DNA of 64,000 nucleotides. Origin: Haloplanus natans DSM 17983 (GTDB lineage: Archaea > Halobacteriota > Halobacteria > Halobacteriales > Haloferacaceae). Made by a program: the position numbers and the translations under genes. Each line of letters opens with the position of its first letter. Positions within the stretch are counted from its first letter, which is position 1. Location of the stretch: positions 3,206,841 to 3,270,840 of the forward strand of contig NZ_KE386573.1 of assembly GCF_000427685.1 (NCBI RefSeq). Direction: 5' to 3'. The notes beneath the pieces were generated by a model, which was not told where the DNA came from, made no database searches, and saw only the letters and a program-made list of their open reading frames with translations. Below, piece after piece: positions 18,574 to 26,421 of the stretch.

Positions 18574-19611
18574 TCATGGTGCGCCCACCGGGTGCAGGCC
18601 CTGAAACTCCAGTCCCGCCGTCTCCTCGATGCCGAGGGCGACGTTCGCGGCGTGGACCGCCTGTCCCGCCGAGCCTTTCATCATGTTGTCGATGGCCGAG
18701 AACACCACCAGCCGCCGGTTCCCGGGGTCGAGTTCGAACCCGACCTCGCCGTAGTTGGTTCCGGCGACCGCCTTCGGTTCGGGGTAGCGATAGACGCCGC
18801 CGCCGCCGGCGACGGTGCGCACGAACGGCTCGTCGCCGTAGCTGTCGCGGTAGGCGCCCCACAGTTCCTTCTTTTTCACCGGGCCGTCGGGGAAGACGTG
18901 ACAGGTCGCGGCGGCGCCGCGGGTCATGTCGACGGCGTGGACGGTAAAGGAGACCGACAGCCCGAGGAACTGTTCGATCTCCGCCTCGTGACGGTGGCCC
19001 GTCGGGGCGTACGGGCGGACGATCCCCGACCGTTCGGGATGCGAGGAGGCCGCGCCACCGCCGGCACCACCCTCCGAGGACCCCACCTTCACGTCGACGA
19101 CCACCTGCTCGTCACCGGAGAGGATGCCGGCGTCGAAGAGGGGTTTGAGACCCAGAATCGTCGCCGTCGCGTTACAGCCACCCGAGGCGATCAGGTCGGC
19201 GCCGGCGAGGTTGTCGCGGTTGAGCTCCGGCAGCGCGTACTCGGCGTCAGCGAGGAGTTCCGGCCGCGTGTGGCCGTCGTACCACTCGTCGTACTGCTTC
19301 TCGCTTCCCAGCCGGAAGTCGGCGCTCAGGTCGACCACCGTATCCGCCGCCTCCTGGAACGCGTCGATGCGCTCCATCGAGACGCCGTGGGGCGTCGCCG
19401 CGAAGAGCACGTCCACGGATTCGAGCTCCCCCGGGTCCGTAAACCGGAGATCCATCTCGCGGAGGTTCGGATGTTGGTGGCCCACGGTCTTGCGCTCGTA
19501 GCTCCGACTCGTGGCCTGGGCCACCTCGAACTCGGGGTGGCCGTCGAGGAGACGGAGGAGTTCGCCGCCGGTGAAGCCGCTGGCGCCGACCACACTCGCC
19601 GTGTAGGTCAC
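18574..19611 (-). CDS. argC: [LysW]-glutamyl/aminoadipyl phosphate reductase
   Basis: NADPH-dependent reductase (LysY/ArgC type), 345 residues, making carrier-bound glutamate semialdehyde. It shows the Rossmann start SVVGASGFTGGELLRLL, the catalytic Cys in ASGGCNATATILGLKP (near residue 146) and the HRHEAEIEQFLG segment with the catalytic His. GTG 19611 gives the normal length and overlaps the lysX stop by four bases (GTGA). An upstream in-frame ATG at 19683 would add shadow sequence and is rejected. Confidence 0.93.
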   Translation of the reverse strand: MTYTASVVGASGFTGGELLRLLDGHPEFEVAQATSRSYERKTVGHQHPNLREMDLRFTDPGELESVDVLFAATPHGVSMERIDAFQEAADTVVDLSADFRLGSEKQYDEWYDGHTRPELLADAEYALPELNRDNLAGADLIASGGCNATATILGLKPLFDAGILSGDEQVVVDVKVGSSEGGAGGGAASSHPERSGIVRPYAPTGHRHEAEIEQFLGLSVSFTVHAVDMTRGAAATCHVFPDGPVKKKELWGAYRDSYGDEPFVRTVAGGGGVYRYPEPKAVAGTNYGEVGFELDPGNRRLVVFSAIDNMMKGSAGQAVHAANVALGIEETAGLEFQGLHPVGAP

Positions 19612-20468
19612 GCCGTCGCCTCCTGCCCCGCCTTCGCCTCCAGCCAATCGACGATGGCCGCGGGCACGTCGAAGTCGACACACGAGTCGAGCGCCTTGAA
19701 CTCCACCGTGTGGTTCACTTCGTGGACCGTGTAGGAATCACCGGTCTCCATCAGGTCGACGCCGAGCAAGCCGCCGCCGACGGCGTCCGAGGCGCGTTTC
19801 ACCAGTTCGGCCACCTCGTCGTCGACCTCGAACTCCTCTACCTCGCCGCCTTTCGCGGCGTTGGTGAGCCAGTGGTCCGAACTCCGGGTCATCGCGGCGA
19901 CGGGGTCCCCGTCGGTGGCGACGACGCGGATGTCCCGCCCCGGCTTCTCGACGAACTCCTGGATGTAGAACACCTTGTGCTCGTAGTGGCCGAGGGTGGC
20001 CTTGTGTTCGAGGATGGCCTCGGCGGCGCTCCGGGAGTCGACTTTCGCCATCAGGCGCCCCCAGGAGCCGATGACGGGCTTGAGGACGCAGGGGTAGCCG
20101 AATTCCTCGATCGATTCGAGCGCGCTGTCGGTGGTGAAGGCCACGTCGGTGTTGGGCGTGGGAACGCCCGCGGCTTCGAGGACGAGGCTGTTTTTTACCT
20201 TGTCCGCACAGAGTTCGGCGGTGTCCGCGGCGTTGACGACCGGAACCCCGTAGGCGTCGAGAAAGCGCGTCACGTAGCGGCTCCGACTGGTGGCGAGACA
20301 GCGGTCGACGGCGATGTCCACGTCGTCGAAGGCGTCGGGCGCCTCGCCGATGTTGAACCGCTCTTTCCGCACGTCGATTTTCGTCACCTCGTGGTCGCGC
20401 TCGCGCAGTTCCGACAGCAGCAGCTTCTCGTCCCGCCTGATCCGGGAGTAGAGGAGGCCGACGTGCAC
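19608..20468 (-). CDS. lysX: LysW ligase (glutamate/aminoadipate-LysW ligase)
   Basis: An ATP-grasp ligase, 286 residues, that attaches glutamate (or alpha-aminoadipate) to the C-terminal glutamate of LysW, the carrier-protein version of N-acetylation. Visible ATP-grasp elements: KNSLVLEAAGVPTPNT, PCVLKPVIGSWGRLMAKV, FYIQEFVEKPGRDIRVVATDG and the metal-binding VDLMETGDSYTVHEVNHTVEF. The GTG start (MHVGLLYSRIR) is two bases beyond the argG stop. Strikingly, no lysW gene precedes it here, so its partner must be elsewhere. Confidence 0.94.
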   Translation of the reverse strand: MHVGLLYSRIRRDEKLLLSELRERDHEVTKIDVRKERFNIGEAPDAFDDVDIAVDRCLATSRSRYVTRFLDAYGVPVVNAADTAELCADKVKNSLVLEAAGVPTPNTDVAFTTDSALESIEEFGYPCVLKPVIGSWGRLMAKVDSRSAAEAILEHKATLGHYEHKVFYIQEFVEKPGRDIRVVATDGDPVAAMTRSSDHWLTNAAKGGEVEEFEVDDEVAELVKRASDAVGGGLLGVDLMETGDSYTVHEVNHTVEFKALDSCVDFDVPAAIVDWLEAKAGQEATA

Positions 20469-20470
20469 GA

Positions 20471-21664
20471 CTACTCCTCCTCTTTCGCCTTCGCGAGCAC
20501 CTTCGACGCGAGGCGCTCCTGGAAGCCGTGGTACTTCGCGACGCCCGTCGCGTCCGCCTGCGTAATCGACCCAACGTCCTCCGTGTTGAAGGAGGCGAAG
20601 GACTCGTCGTAGACGGCGTAGTCGCTGTCGCGCCCGACCGGGCGGGCCCGGCCGCCCTCGAACCGGATGGTGACGGTGCCGGTGACGCGGGTCTGTGTCT
20701 CGTCGATGAAGCCCTCCAGTGCCCCCATCAGCGGCGCGTCGATCAGTCCTTCGTACCCCTTCTGGGACCACTCGTCGTCGACGAGTTTCTTGAAGTCGCG
20801 CTCCTCTTTGGTCAACACGAGCGACTCCAGGGTCTCGTGGGCGTTGAGCAGCGTCGTCGCCGCGGGATGCTCGTAGTTCTCGCGGACTTTCAGCCCGAGC
20901 ATCCGGTCTTCCATCATGTCGGTTCGCCCGACGCCGTACTGTCCGGCCACCTCGTTGAGATGCTCGATCAGGGCGACCGGCCCCATCTCCTCGCCGTCGA
21001 CGGCGACCGGGTAGCCGTTCTCGAACGTGATCTCGATCTCTTCACGGTCGCCGGCGGGAGCGCGCGTCCAGTCGTAGATCTCCTCACCGGGAACGTGGCC
21101 GGGCCGTTCGAGGTCGCCGCCCTCGATGGACCGGCTCCAGAGATTCGTGTCGATGCTCCAGACGCCCTCGTTGCCACCCTCGACGGGCAACTCCTTCTCC
21201 GCGGCGTACTCGATCTCCCACTCGCGGGTCAGGCCGAGTTCGCGAACGGGCGCGATGACGTCGAGGTCGGAGGCGCGCCAGACGGCTTCGAACCGCAACT
21301 GGTCGTTGCCCTTGCCCGTACAGCCGTGGGCAACGGCGTCGCAGTCCTGTTCGATCGCCACATCGAGGATGGCCTCGGCGATGACGGGGCGGGCAAGCGC
21401 CGTCCCGAGCGGGTAGCCCTGATACGTCGCGTTGGCGCGGACGGAGTCCATACACATGGCCGCAAACTCCTCGGTCGCGTCCACGACGTAGTGTTCCAGA
21501 TCCAGCGCCTCGGCCGTCTCCGCCGCCTCGGCGAACTCCTCGGCTGGCTGTCCGACGTCGACCGTGACGCCGACGACCTCGTCGTACCCCCACTCCTCTT
21601 CGAGAAGCGGGACACAAACTGTCGTATCGAGGCCGCCGGAGAACGCGAGTGCCACACGTGTCAT
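20471..21664 (-). CDS. argG: Argininosuccinate synthase
   Basis: Joins citrulline and aspartate using ATP. A 397-residue protein with the ATP-pyrophosphatase loop AFSGGLDTTVCVPLL, the AHGCTGKGNDQLRF motif and GRTDMMEDRMLGLK. First gene of the operon; an AT-rich TATA-like box (rc AATTTAAG) is centred about 30 nt before the ATG, predicting a leaderless transcript. In many haloarchaea argH and lysW follow argG; here lysX follows after two bases, so those genes are displaced or missing from the cluster. Confidence 0.97.
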   Translation of the reverse strand: MTRVALAFSGGLDTTVCVPLLEEEWGYDEVVGVTVDVGQPAEEFAEAAETAEALDLEHYVVDATEEFAAMCMDSVRANATYQGYPLGTALARPVIAEAILDVAIEQDCDAVAHGCTGKGNDQLRFEAVWRASDLDVIAPVRELGLTREWEIEYAAEKELPVEGGNEGVWSIDTNLWSRSIEGGDLERPGHVPGEEIYDWTRAPAGDREEIEITFENGYPVAVDGEEMGPVALIEHLNEVAGQYGVGRTDMMEDRMLGLKVRENYEHPAATTLLNAHETLESLVLTKEERDFKKLVDDEWSQKGYEGLIDAPLMGALEGFIDETQTRVTGTVTIRFEGGRARPVGRDSDYAVYDESFASFNTEDVGSITQADATGVAKYHGFQERLASKVLAKAKEEE

Positions 21665-21687
21665 TACCGACTTCTCGACCCCTCACG

Positions 21688-21700
21688 GACTTAAATTCTA
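21688..21700 (-). promoter_or_regulatory. Promoter of the arginine operon
   Basis: On the minus strand the bases TAGAATTTAAGTC form a TATA-like box centred ~30 nt upstream of the argG ATG. Further upstream lies an AT-rich run (TTATTTCAATTGCAAAAAC, 21703-21721) that contains a CAATTG palindrome and could be an operator for an arginine regulator. Confidence 0.5.
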
Positions 21701-21721
21701 CGTTTTTGCAATTGAAATAAA

Positions 21722-22047
21722 ATGGAAAACGGGACGCTCACGGGAGGTCGCTGGAGCGTCGAACGAGGGGAGTGAGAGAGAAAGGTGGGCCTAGCGGGCC
21801 CGTCGTCGCGGCCGTCGGACCGCGGGGGTGGGGCGGACGGGTTCGGACGAACGTGCCGATGTCCGGTCCATTGTCGCTAAAAATCGCGGCTCGCTACTAA
21901 TATCTTGCGAACGGGCGGCGGATGGGCGTTCTCACTCCTCCGGGATGATCCGTCGATGTACCGTTCCGCCGGTGAAGCGTCGTCGATCACGAGGCATGTT
22001 ACCGTATATGCCGGCCGATAGCATAACCGTATCGACGCCGACGTGGC
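21722..22047. other. Intergenic region upstream of the arg operon
   Basis: About 325 bp between argG and the 206-residue membrane protein gene. I see a GGGCC-TAG(C)-GGGCCC-like GC hairpin near 21787-21801, an AT-rich ctaaaaatcgcggctcgctactaatatc stretch split over 21885-21905, and a short minus-strand ORF (21932-21997). Nothing else can be supported. Confidence 0.4.
21932..21997 (-). CDS. Possible 21-residue basic peptide
   Basis: ATG 21997 to TGA 21932 encodes a very basic 21-residue peptide (MPRDRRRFTGG...RIIPEE). A TATA-like GGTTATGC is centred ~29 nt upstream (22021-22030), compatible with leaderless expression. The ORF is in the one sizeable non-coding gap in this part of the window. 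No family recognised; may be chance. Conservation in related genomes would decide. Confidence 0.3.
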   Translation of the reverse strand: MPRDRRRFTGGTVHRRIIPEE

Positions 22048-22668
22048 TCACCGGCGCCCGAGAATCCGAAGCTGTCCGATCGGTCCGAGTAGCCGGGTGA
22101 TGCCCACGAGAACGACCGCTAGCACCGCGGCGAACGGGAGCGACAGGGCGGGGAGAAGCGCGGTGGCGACGCCGACGGCGAGCAGAGCCACCCCGTAGAT
22201 GATCGCGAGGATGGTCACCGTGATGAACACGCCCTGTCGCTCGTTCGCCCGTTGGTTCGCCTCGATCCAGTCGGCGTAGCCGAGCAGGAGATCGTCGTAC
22301 AGTCCGCGCCGGAACTCGCCGTCCTCGTACCCCCCCGTCGCGATCCACCGGAGATCCTCGGGGCCGATGCCGGCGTGGTACTCCCCCGTCGAGTAGGTGA
22401 TCGCCGCGGCGGCCATCGCGCCGACGAGGACGGCGATGCCGGCCAGCGTGACCGGGTTGAGCAACTGGAGCGCGTCGGCCGCCCGCCCGCCGTAGACGAA
22501 CGAGAGCAGGCTCAGGAGCAACCCGACGAGGACGGTGACCACTTGAAACAGCTGGATCGCCTTCCCGTCGACGTTGTCGATGCTCGATAGCTGCTCGTCG
22601 AGAAACCGCCGGGCTTCCTCCAGGCTCGCTTCGAGTCCGGCCATCTCGTCGGTGTCGGTGTCCGTCAT
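22048..22668 (-). CDS. Uncharacterised four-helix membrane protein
   Basis: A 206-residue protein: an acidic N-terminal helix (MTDTDTDEMAGLEASLEEARRF, first residues) and IDNVDGKAIQLFQ lead into two membrane helices (VVTVLVGLLLSLLSFV, TLAGIAVLVGAMAAAAIT), a soluble segment with an NQRANERQG motif, then two more helices (VFITVTILAIIYGVALL, LPFAAVLAVVLVGI). The D-x-K-A motif before the first helix recalls the PycTM/SLATT class of two-plus-two helix effectors, but this is a loose impression. No neighbouring cyclase or sensor gene supports a defence role. Function unknown. Confidence 0.65.
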   Translation of the reverse strand: MTDTDTDEMAGLEASLEEARRFLDEQLSSIDNVDGKAIQLFQVVTVLVGLLLSLLSFVYGGRAADALQLLNPVTLAGIAVLVGAMAAAAITYSTGEYHAGIGPEDLRWIATGGYEDGEFRRGLYDDLLLGYADWIEANQRANERQGVFITVTILAIIYGVALLAVGVATALLPALSLPFAAVLAVVLVGITRLLGPIGQLRILGRR

Positions 22669-22728
22669 CGATGTCCGTACGTCACGCCAGCAAAAATAGT
22701 TGCCTCAACGACACGTCAATCCGGCCCG

Positions 22729-23325
22729 TTACCCAACTAGCTGCAAGACCAGCCAGATGCCGAGACTCGCTGCCGGCGGGATAGTAAGGTTGTCGTCGAG
22801 GACGTAGCCGTAGAGGACGGGCGTGAAGCCGTCGGCGACCGTCGCGCCGGCGCTCCCGACGGCCGCGGCCGCGAGCGCCACCGGGAGCGATACGGTGGGG
22901 ACGAGAACGATGGCCGCGAGCACGAAACAGACGGCGAACATGACCGCGAGGACGCCGACCCGTTTCGCCCGCCCGGCCTCGTTCGAGCCGAGGAGGCCGC
23001 TGACCGGATCGCCGAGCGTCAGCATCAACATCCCCGGCACGGCGACGCGTGGCCCGAAGACGAGCGCCACGCCCGTCATGCTGAACATATAGAGCGCGTA
23101 GCCGGCGACGTTGTCCCGTTCGTACTCCCGGGTCAACGTCTCGTAGATGGTCCAGTCGAGGCCGACGCCGAGCCGAACCGCTTCGAGAACGGCGGCGACC
23201 GCCGAACCGGCGAGGAGTAGCCAGCCGAGCGTCGGCCAGTCGATAAGTTCCAGCAGGTAAAGCGCCGGGAACCCGACGCCGCTGGCGTGGACGGCGCGTC
23301 GCTTGAGTTCGGCGCCCGCCGTCAT
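22729..23325 (-). CDS. Dolichol/polyprenol (or phytol) kinase family protein
   Basis: A 198-residue integral membrane protein of the CTP-dependent polyprenol kinase family. Diagnostic pieces are ELKRRAVHASGVGFPALYLL at the start, MLTLGDPVSGLLGS (the nucleotide-binding DPxxG region) and the C-terminal LDDNLTIPPAASL. About six membrane helices. It probably phosphorylates a polyprenol, dolichol or geranylgeraniol used in glycosylation or lipid synthesis. Substrate is inferred from family. Stands in the same direction as glyS, 57 bp beyond its stop codon. Confidence 0.85.
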   Translation of the reverse strand: MTAGAELKRRAVHASGVGFPALYLLELIDWPTLGWLLLAGSAVAAVLEAVRLGVGLDWTIYETLTREYERDNVAGYALYMFSMTGVALVFGPRVAVPGMLMLTLGDPVSGLLGSNEAGRAKRVGVLAVMFAVCFVLAAIVLVPTVSLPVALAAAAVGSAGATVADGFTPVLYGYVLDDNLTIPPAASLGIWLVLQLVG

Positions 23326-23382
23326 ACGCTCGCCCGCCGGCGGCTCGGTCGATCGATCGTGTCTCGCCGTGTGCTCACCATC

Positions 23383-25194
23383 CTACGAGCGAGTCACGTC
23401 CGTATCCACTCGCTCGTAGCCGTCGAGTAAGTCGTCGAACGATCCCCGACCGGCGAGGATGGCGCCCAGTTCGTCGGCCAGGTCGGCGGCCGGCACCCGC
23501 ACCTGTGCGGTCGTATCGCGGTCCCGGACCGTCACCGTCTCGGGCTCTTGCTCGACGCTCTCGTGGTCGACGGTCACCGACAGCGGCGTCCCCACCTCGT
23601 CCTGCCGGCGGTAGCGTCGGCCGATGTTGCCCGAGTCGTCGTGGGCGACCGACAGCCCCGCGTCGCGCAGGTCGCTCACTACGTCGTCGGCGAGGGATTC
23701 GAGGGCGTCGTCGCCCACCAGCGGGAACACCGCCACGTCCGTCGGCGCCACCTCCGGCGCGAGCGAGAGATACGTTCGCTCCTCTCCGTCGATCCGGTCG
23801 CGGTCGTACGCGTGCGCGATCAGGGTGTACACCGTCCGGTCGACGCCGAAGGAGGGCTCGACCACGTGGGGCGTGACGTGTTCGCCCGCCTCGGTCTGTT
23901 CTTCGACGCGGAAGTTCGCCACGTCGGCGTCGACGGTCACCTCGTCGCCACCGACCTCGACGGTCACCTCGTCGGCCTCGAAAGCCTCGGGGTTCCGTTC
24001 CGCGAGGTCACACAGCGTGTCGGCCACGTCGCCGGCTTGCCCGCCGAACTCGGGGCCGAGGACGCTCATATCGGGGTCGACGACCGCCCGCTCGACCGTC
24101 CGGGGGTCGTCGTACTGTTCGAAGACGGTGAAGTCGTCGTCGCTGTGCTCGGCGTGTTTCGAGAGGTCGTAGTCGCCGCGGTAGGCAAAGCCCGCGATTT
24201 CGATCCAGTCGCCGTCGGCCGGATCATCGCTCACCGTGCCGCTCACCTCGCTCTCGGCGTCCCAGCAGTCCGCGGCGTAGTGGGCGCGCTCGCCCGGGAG
24301 ATGCTGACGGAACCGGAACCGGTCGTCGTCGACACCGATCCGGTCGTACCACTCGCTGGCGACGCCGAGGTAGTAGGCCACCCAGTCGCTGGCGATAATG
24401 TCGGCCTCGACGGCCTCGCCGACCGTCGTCTCGACGTAGCCGCCGTCGGGGTCTTCCTGCTCGTCGGCGGGGTAGAGCTTCAGCGACACGTCAGCCACGC
24501 GGGAGAGCGGCGGTTCGTCGGTGTCGGGGTCGACGAACTGCTCCAACTCCGCCTGCGTGAACTCCCGGGTGCGGACGATACCCTTCCGGGGGCTGATCTC
24601 GTTGCGGTAGGCACGACCGATCTGGGTGACCCCGAACGGCAACTGGTTGCGCGCGTACTCCTTCAGCCGTGGGAACTCGACGAAGATGCCCTGGGCCGTC
24701 TCGGGGCGGAGGTAGCCCGGCTGGCCGGTGCCGGGGCCGATGGCCGTCTCGAACATGAGGTTGAACTCCTCGACCGACAGGCCGGCGAGGGGGGCGCCAC
24801 ACGAGGGACAGGCCACCTCGTACTCGGCGATCAGCTCCTCGACCTCCGGAATAGGGAGGCTCTCGGCCTCCTCCACGTCGCTTGCGTCTTCGATCAGATG
24901 GTCGGCGCGGTGGCTCTCGCCGCACTCGTCGCACTCGACGAGCATATCGTCGAAGCCGTCGAGGTGGCCCGACGCCCGGAAGACGGGTTCGGGGCCGATG
25001 GTCGGCGCCTCGATTTCGTCGTTGCCCTCGCGGACGGTAAAGCGGTCGCGCCACGCGCGCTCGACGTTGCGCTTGAGCGCTGCGCCCTCGGGACCGAAGG
25101 TGTAGAGCCCGGCGACGCCGCCGTAGGACTCGTAGGCGCCGAAGAAAAAGCCTCGGCGCTTGGCGAGTTCCGCGATGGCTGCGCCGTCGCTCAT
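23383..25194 (-). CDS. glyS: Glycine--tRNA ligase
   Basis: A class II alpha2-type glycyl-tRNA synthetase of 603 residues. N-terminal LAKRRGFFFGAYESYGGVAG, the GxxE-type motif RPETAQGIFVEF, motif 2 (FGVTQIGRAYRNEISPRKG) and the anticodon-binding domain (LSLAPEVAPTDVAVFPLVG) with VGTPLSVTVDHES are present. A four-Cys zinc ribbon appears at residues ~90-140 (VECDECGESH ... VACPSCGAPL). The start overlaps the upstream CBS gene stop by four bases, implying coupled translation. Confidence 0.97.
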   Translation of the reverse strand: MSDGAAIAELAKRRGFFFGAYESYGGVAGLYTFGPEGAALKRNVERAWRDRFTVREGNDEIEAPTIGPEPVFRASGHLDGFDDMLVECDECGESHRADHLIEDASDVEEAESLPIPEVEELIAEYEVACPSCGAPLAGLSVEEFNLMFETAIGPGTGQPGYLRPETAQGIFVEFPRLKEYARNQLPFGVTQIGRAYRNEISPRKGIVRTREFTQAELEQFVDPDTDEPPLSRVADVSLKLYPADEQEDPDGGYVETTVGEAVEADIIASDWVAYYLGVASEWYDRIGVDDDRFRFRQHLPGERAHYAADCWDAESEVSGTVSDDPADGDWIEIAGFAYRGDYDLSKHAEHSDDDFTVFEQYDDPRTVERAVVDPDMSVLGPEFGGQAGDVADTLCDLAERNPEAFEADEVTVEVGGDEVTVDADVANFRVEEQTEAGEHVTPHVVEPSFGVDRTVYTLIAHAYDRDRIDGEERTYLSLAPEVAPTDVAVFPLVGDDALESLADDVVSDLRDAGLSVAHDDSGNIGRRYRRQDEVGTPLSVTVDHESVEQEPETVTVRDRDTTAQVRVPAADLADELGAILAGRGSFDDLLDGYERVDTDVTRS

Positions 25195-26036
25195 ACGCCC
25201 CTCAACAGGTCCACGTCACGCACGACGCCGGCGAGTGCGCCGCCGTCGATCAGCGGGACCTGCTCGATGTCGTTCGAGAGGAGGAGTTTGGCGACTTCCT
25301 TCGCCGTTTTGCGCCCGGAGACCGTCACCAGATCCGCGGTCATGAACGTCGAGACGGGTTCGCGCGGAATCTCGACGTTCCGGGTCGGGAAGTAGCGGTT
25401 GCCGACCGCCTTGATGCCCTCCCACATCCACTCGTCGTCCTGGTTGGCGATGCTCTCGCCGGTGTCGTCCTCGCCCTCGACGACGCGGGCGACTTCGATG
25501 ATGTCGACTTCGGTGAGCATCCCCGCCATCTCACCCTCGTCGTCGAGGACGACCGCATACGGCACGTCCGCGTAGTTGATCTCGCGTTCGGCGACGGTGA
25601 GCGGCGTGCCCTGGTAGGTGGTGTTGACCGCCCGCGTCGCCAGCGACGCGACCGGCGTGTCGCCGTCCACGTCGCCGCGTGCGATGGCCCGCACCACGTC
25701 CGTGACGGTGATGATCCCTTCCAGTTTGTCGTCGACGACCGGAACCCGTCGCGCGTTCTCGGCGATCATCATCGCCGCCACGTCGACGATATCGGTGTCC
25801 GCCGTCGTGGTCGGGACCTCCCGCATCAGGAGTGCCAGTTGGTCTTCGTCCGGGTTCTCGATGAGGTCGTCCCGCGAGACGAGACCGCGGTACGCCTCGC
25901 CGTCCGCCGTCGGCTTGACGACGGGGATCGAGGAGAACCCCCGCTCCTGCAGATACTCGAGAGCGTCGTCCCTGGTGCCGGGAAGATCGACGGTCACGAC
26001 GTCCGAGCGGGGCGTCATCGCGTCGGCTACGTGCAT
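25191..26036 (-). CDS. Protein with four CBS domains
   Basis: A 281-residue protein made of two CBS pairs. Repeats are seen as MHVADAMTPRSDVVTVDLPG, IVDVAAMMIAENARRVPVVD, PLTVAEREINYADVPYAVV and PVSTFMTADLVTVSGRKTAK. CBS pairs bind adenine nucleotides and usually sense energy charge; no fused enzyme domain is present. The start MHVADAM at 26036 is preferred to 26057. Immediately upstream of, and overlapping, glyS by four bases, so a link with translation is possible but unproven. Confidence 0.9.
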   Translation of the reverse strand: MHVADAMTPRSDVVTVDLPGTRDDALEYLQERGFSSIPVVKPTADGEAYRGLVSRDDLIENPDEDQLALLMREVPTTTADTDIVDVAAMMIAENARRVPVVDDKLEGIITVTDVVRAIARGDVDGDTPVASLATRAVNTTYQGTPLTVAEREINYADVPYAVVLDDEGEMAGMLTEVDIIEVARVVEGEDDTGESIANQDDEWMWEGIKAVGNRYFPTRNVEIPREPVSTFMTADLVTVSGRKTAKEVAKLLLSNDIEQVPLIDGGALAGVVRDVDLLRGV

Positions 26037-26116
26037 GCTCCTCGTTCCGCCGTCCACCCCCTAATACTCTGCGAAGGGCGGGCCATCCTCGATGTGCCAA
26101 CCGGCTCGTATCGACG

Positions 26117-26126
26117 TATTTATATG
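26117..26126 (+). promoter_or_regulatory. TATA box of the DUF7556-like gene
   Basis: ATTTATATGA is centred ~27 nt before the ATG at 26149, the spacing expected for a leaderless haloarchaeal mRNA. An AT-rich ttgttactatctaacatac stretch follows up to the start. Confidence 0.6.
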
Positions 26127-26148
26127 AGATTGTTACTATCTAACATAC

Positions 26149-26313
26149 ATGGCGTCCAACGTGGCGACTGTTGGGGGAGGGAGTTCCGATGTCATGGCTT
26201 CGGTCGACGAGAGCACCGGAACGACGGAGTTCGTCATTGCGGACGTATCCCGTGACGACGCCTGGGTGTCGATCCGGCTTCGGGACGCTCCCGGCCTCGA
26301 CGACTGGCGATAA
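26149..26313 (+). CDS. Small DUF7556-like protein
   Basis: A 54-residue acidic protein: a Gly/Ser N-terminus (ASNVATVGGGSSDV) followed by VMASVDESTG, EFVIADVSRDDAWVSI and the C-terminal APGLDDWR. The ADVsRDDAWvs core followed by a terminal WR is what I recall of the haloarchaeal DUF7556 family, often found as leaderless short genes. Strong TATA box at 26117. Divergent from the CBS/glyS pair. Function unknown. Confidence 0.7.
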   Translation: MASNVATVGGGSSDVMASVDESTGTTEFVIADVSRDDAWVSIRLRDAPGLDDWR

Positions 26314-26421
26314 CGGCGGCACGCGCCCCGTCGACCGGCGCGTTCGGCCAGCGGCGCCACGAGCCCGCACCTCGACCGGCGATCCGCGGCCTTTATTCAC
26401 GTCACTCACGCACTGAGCGGT

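Noticed and set aside
18574..20771. Longer ORF for lysX (to 20771) or argC (to 19683)
   Set aside because: The added sequence overlaps argG or lysX in another frame and lacks family similarity; the GTG starts give normal lengths and tight junctions.
22048..22668. SLATT/PycTM-type defence effector
   Set aside because: Only a vague D-x-K-A and helix layout match, and no sensor, cyclase or other defence gene lies near it.
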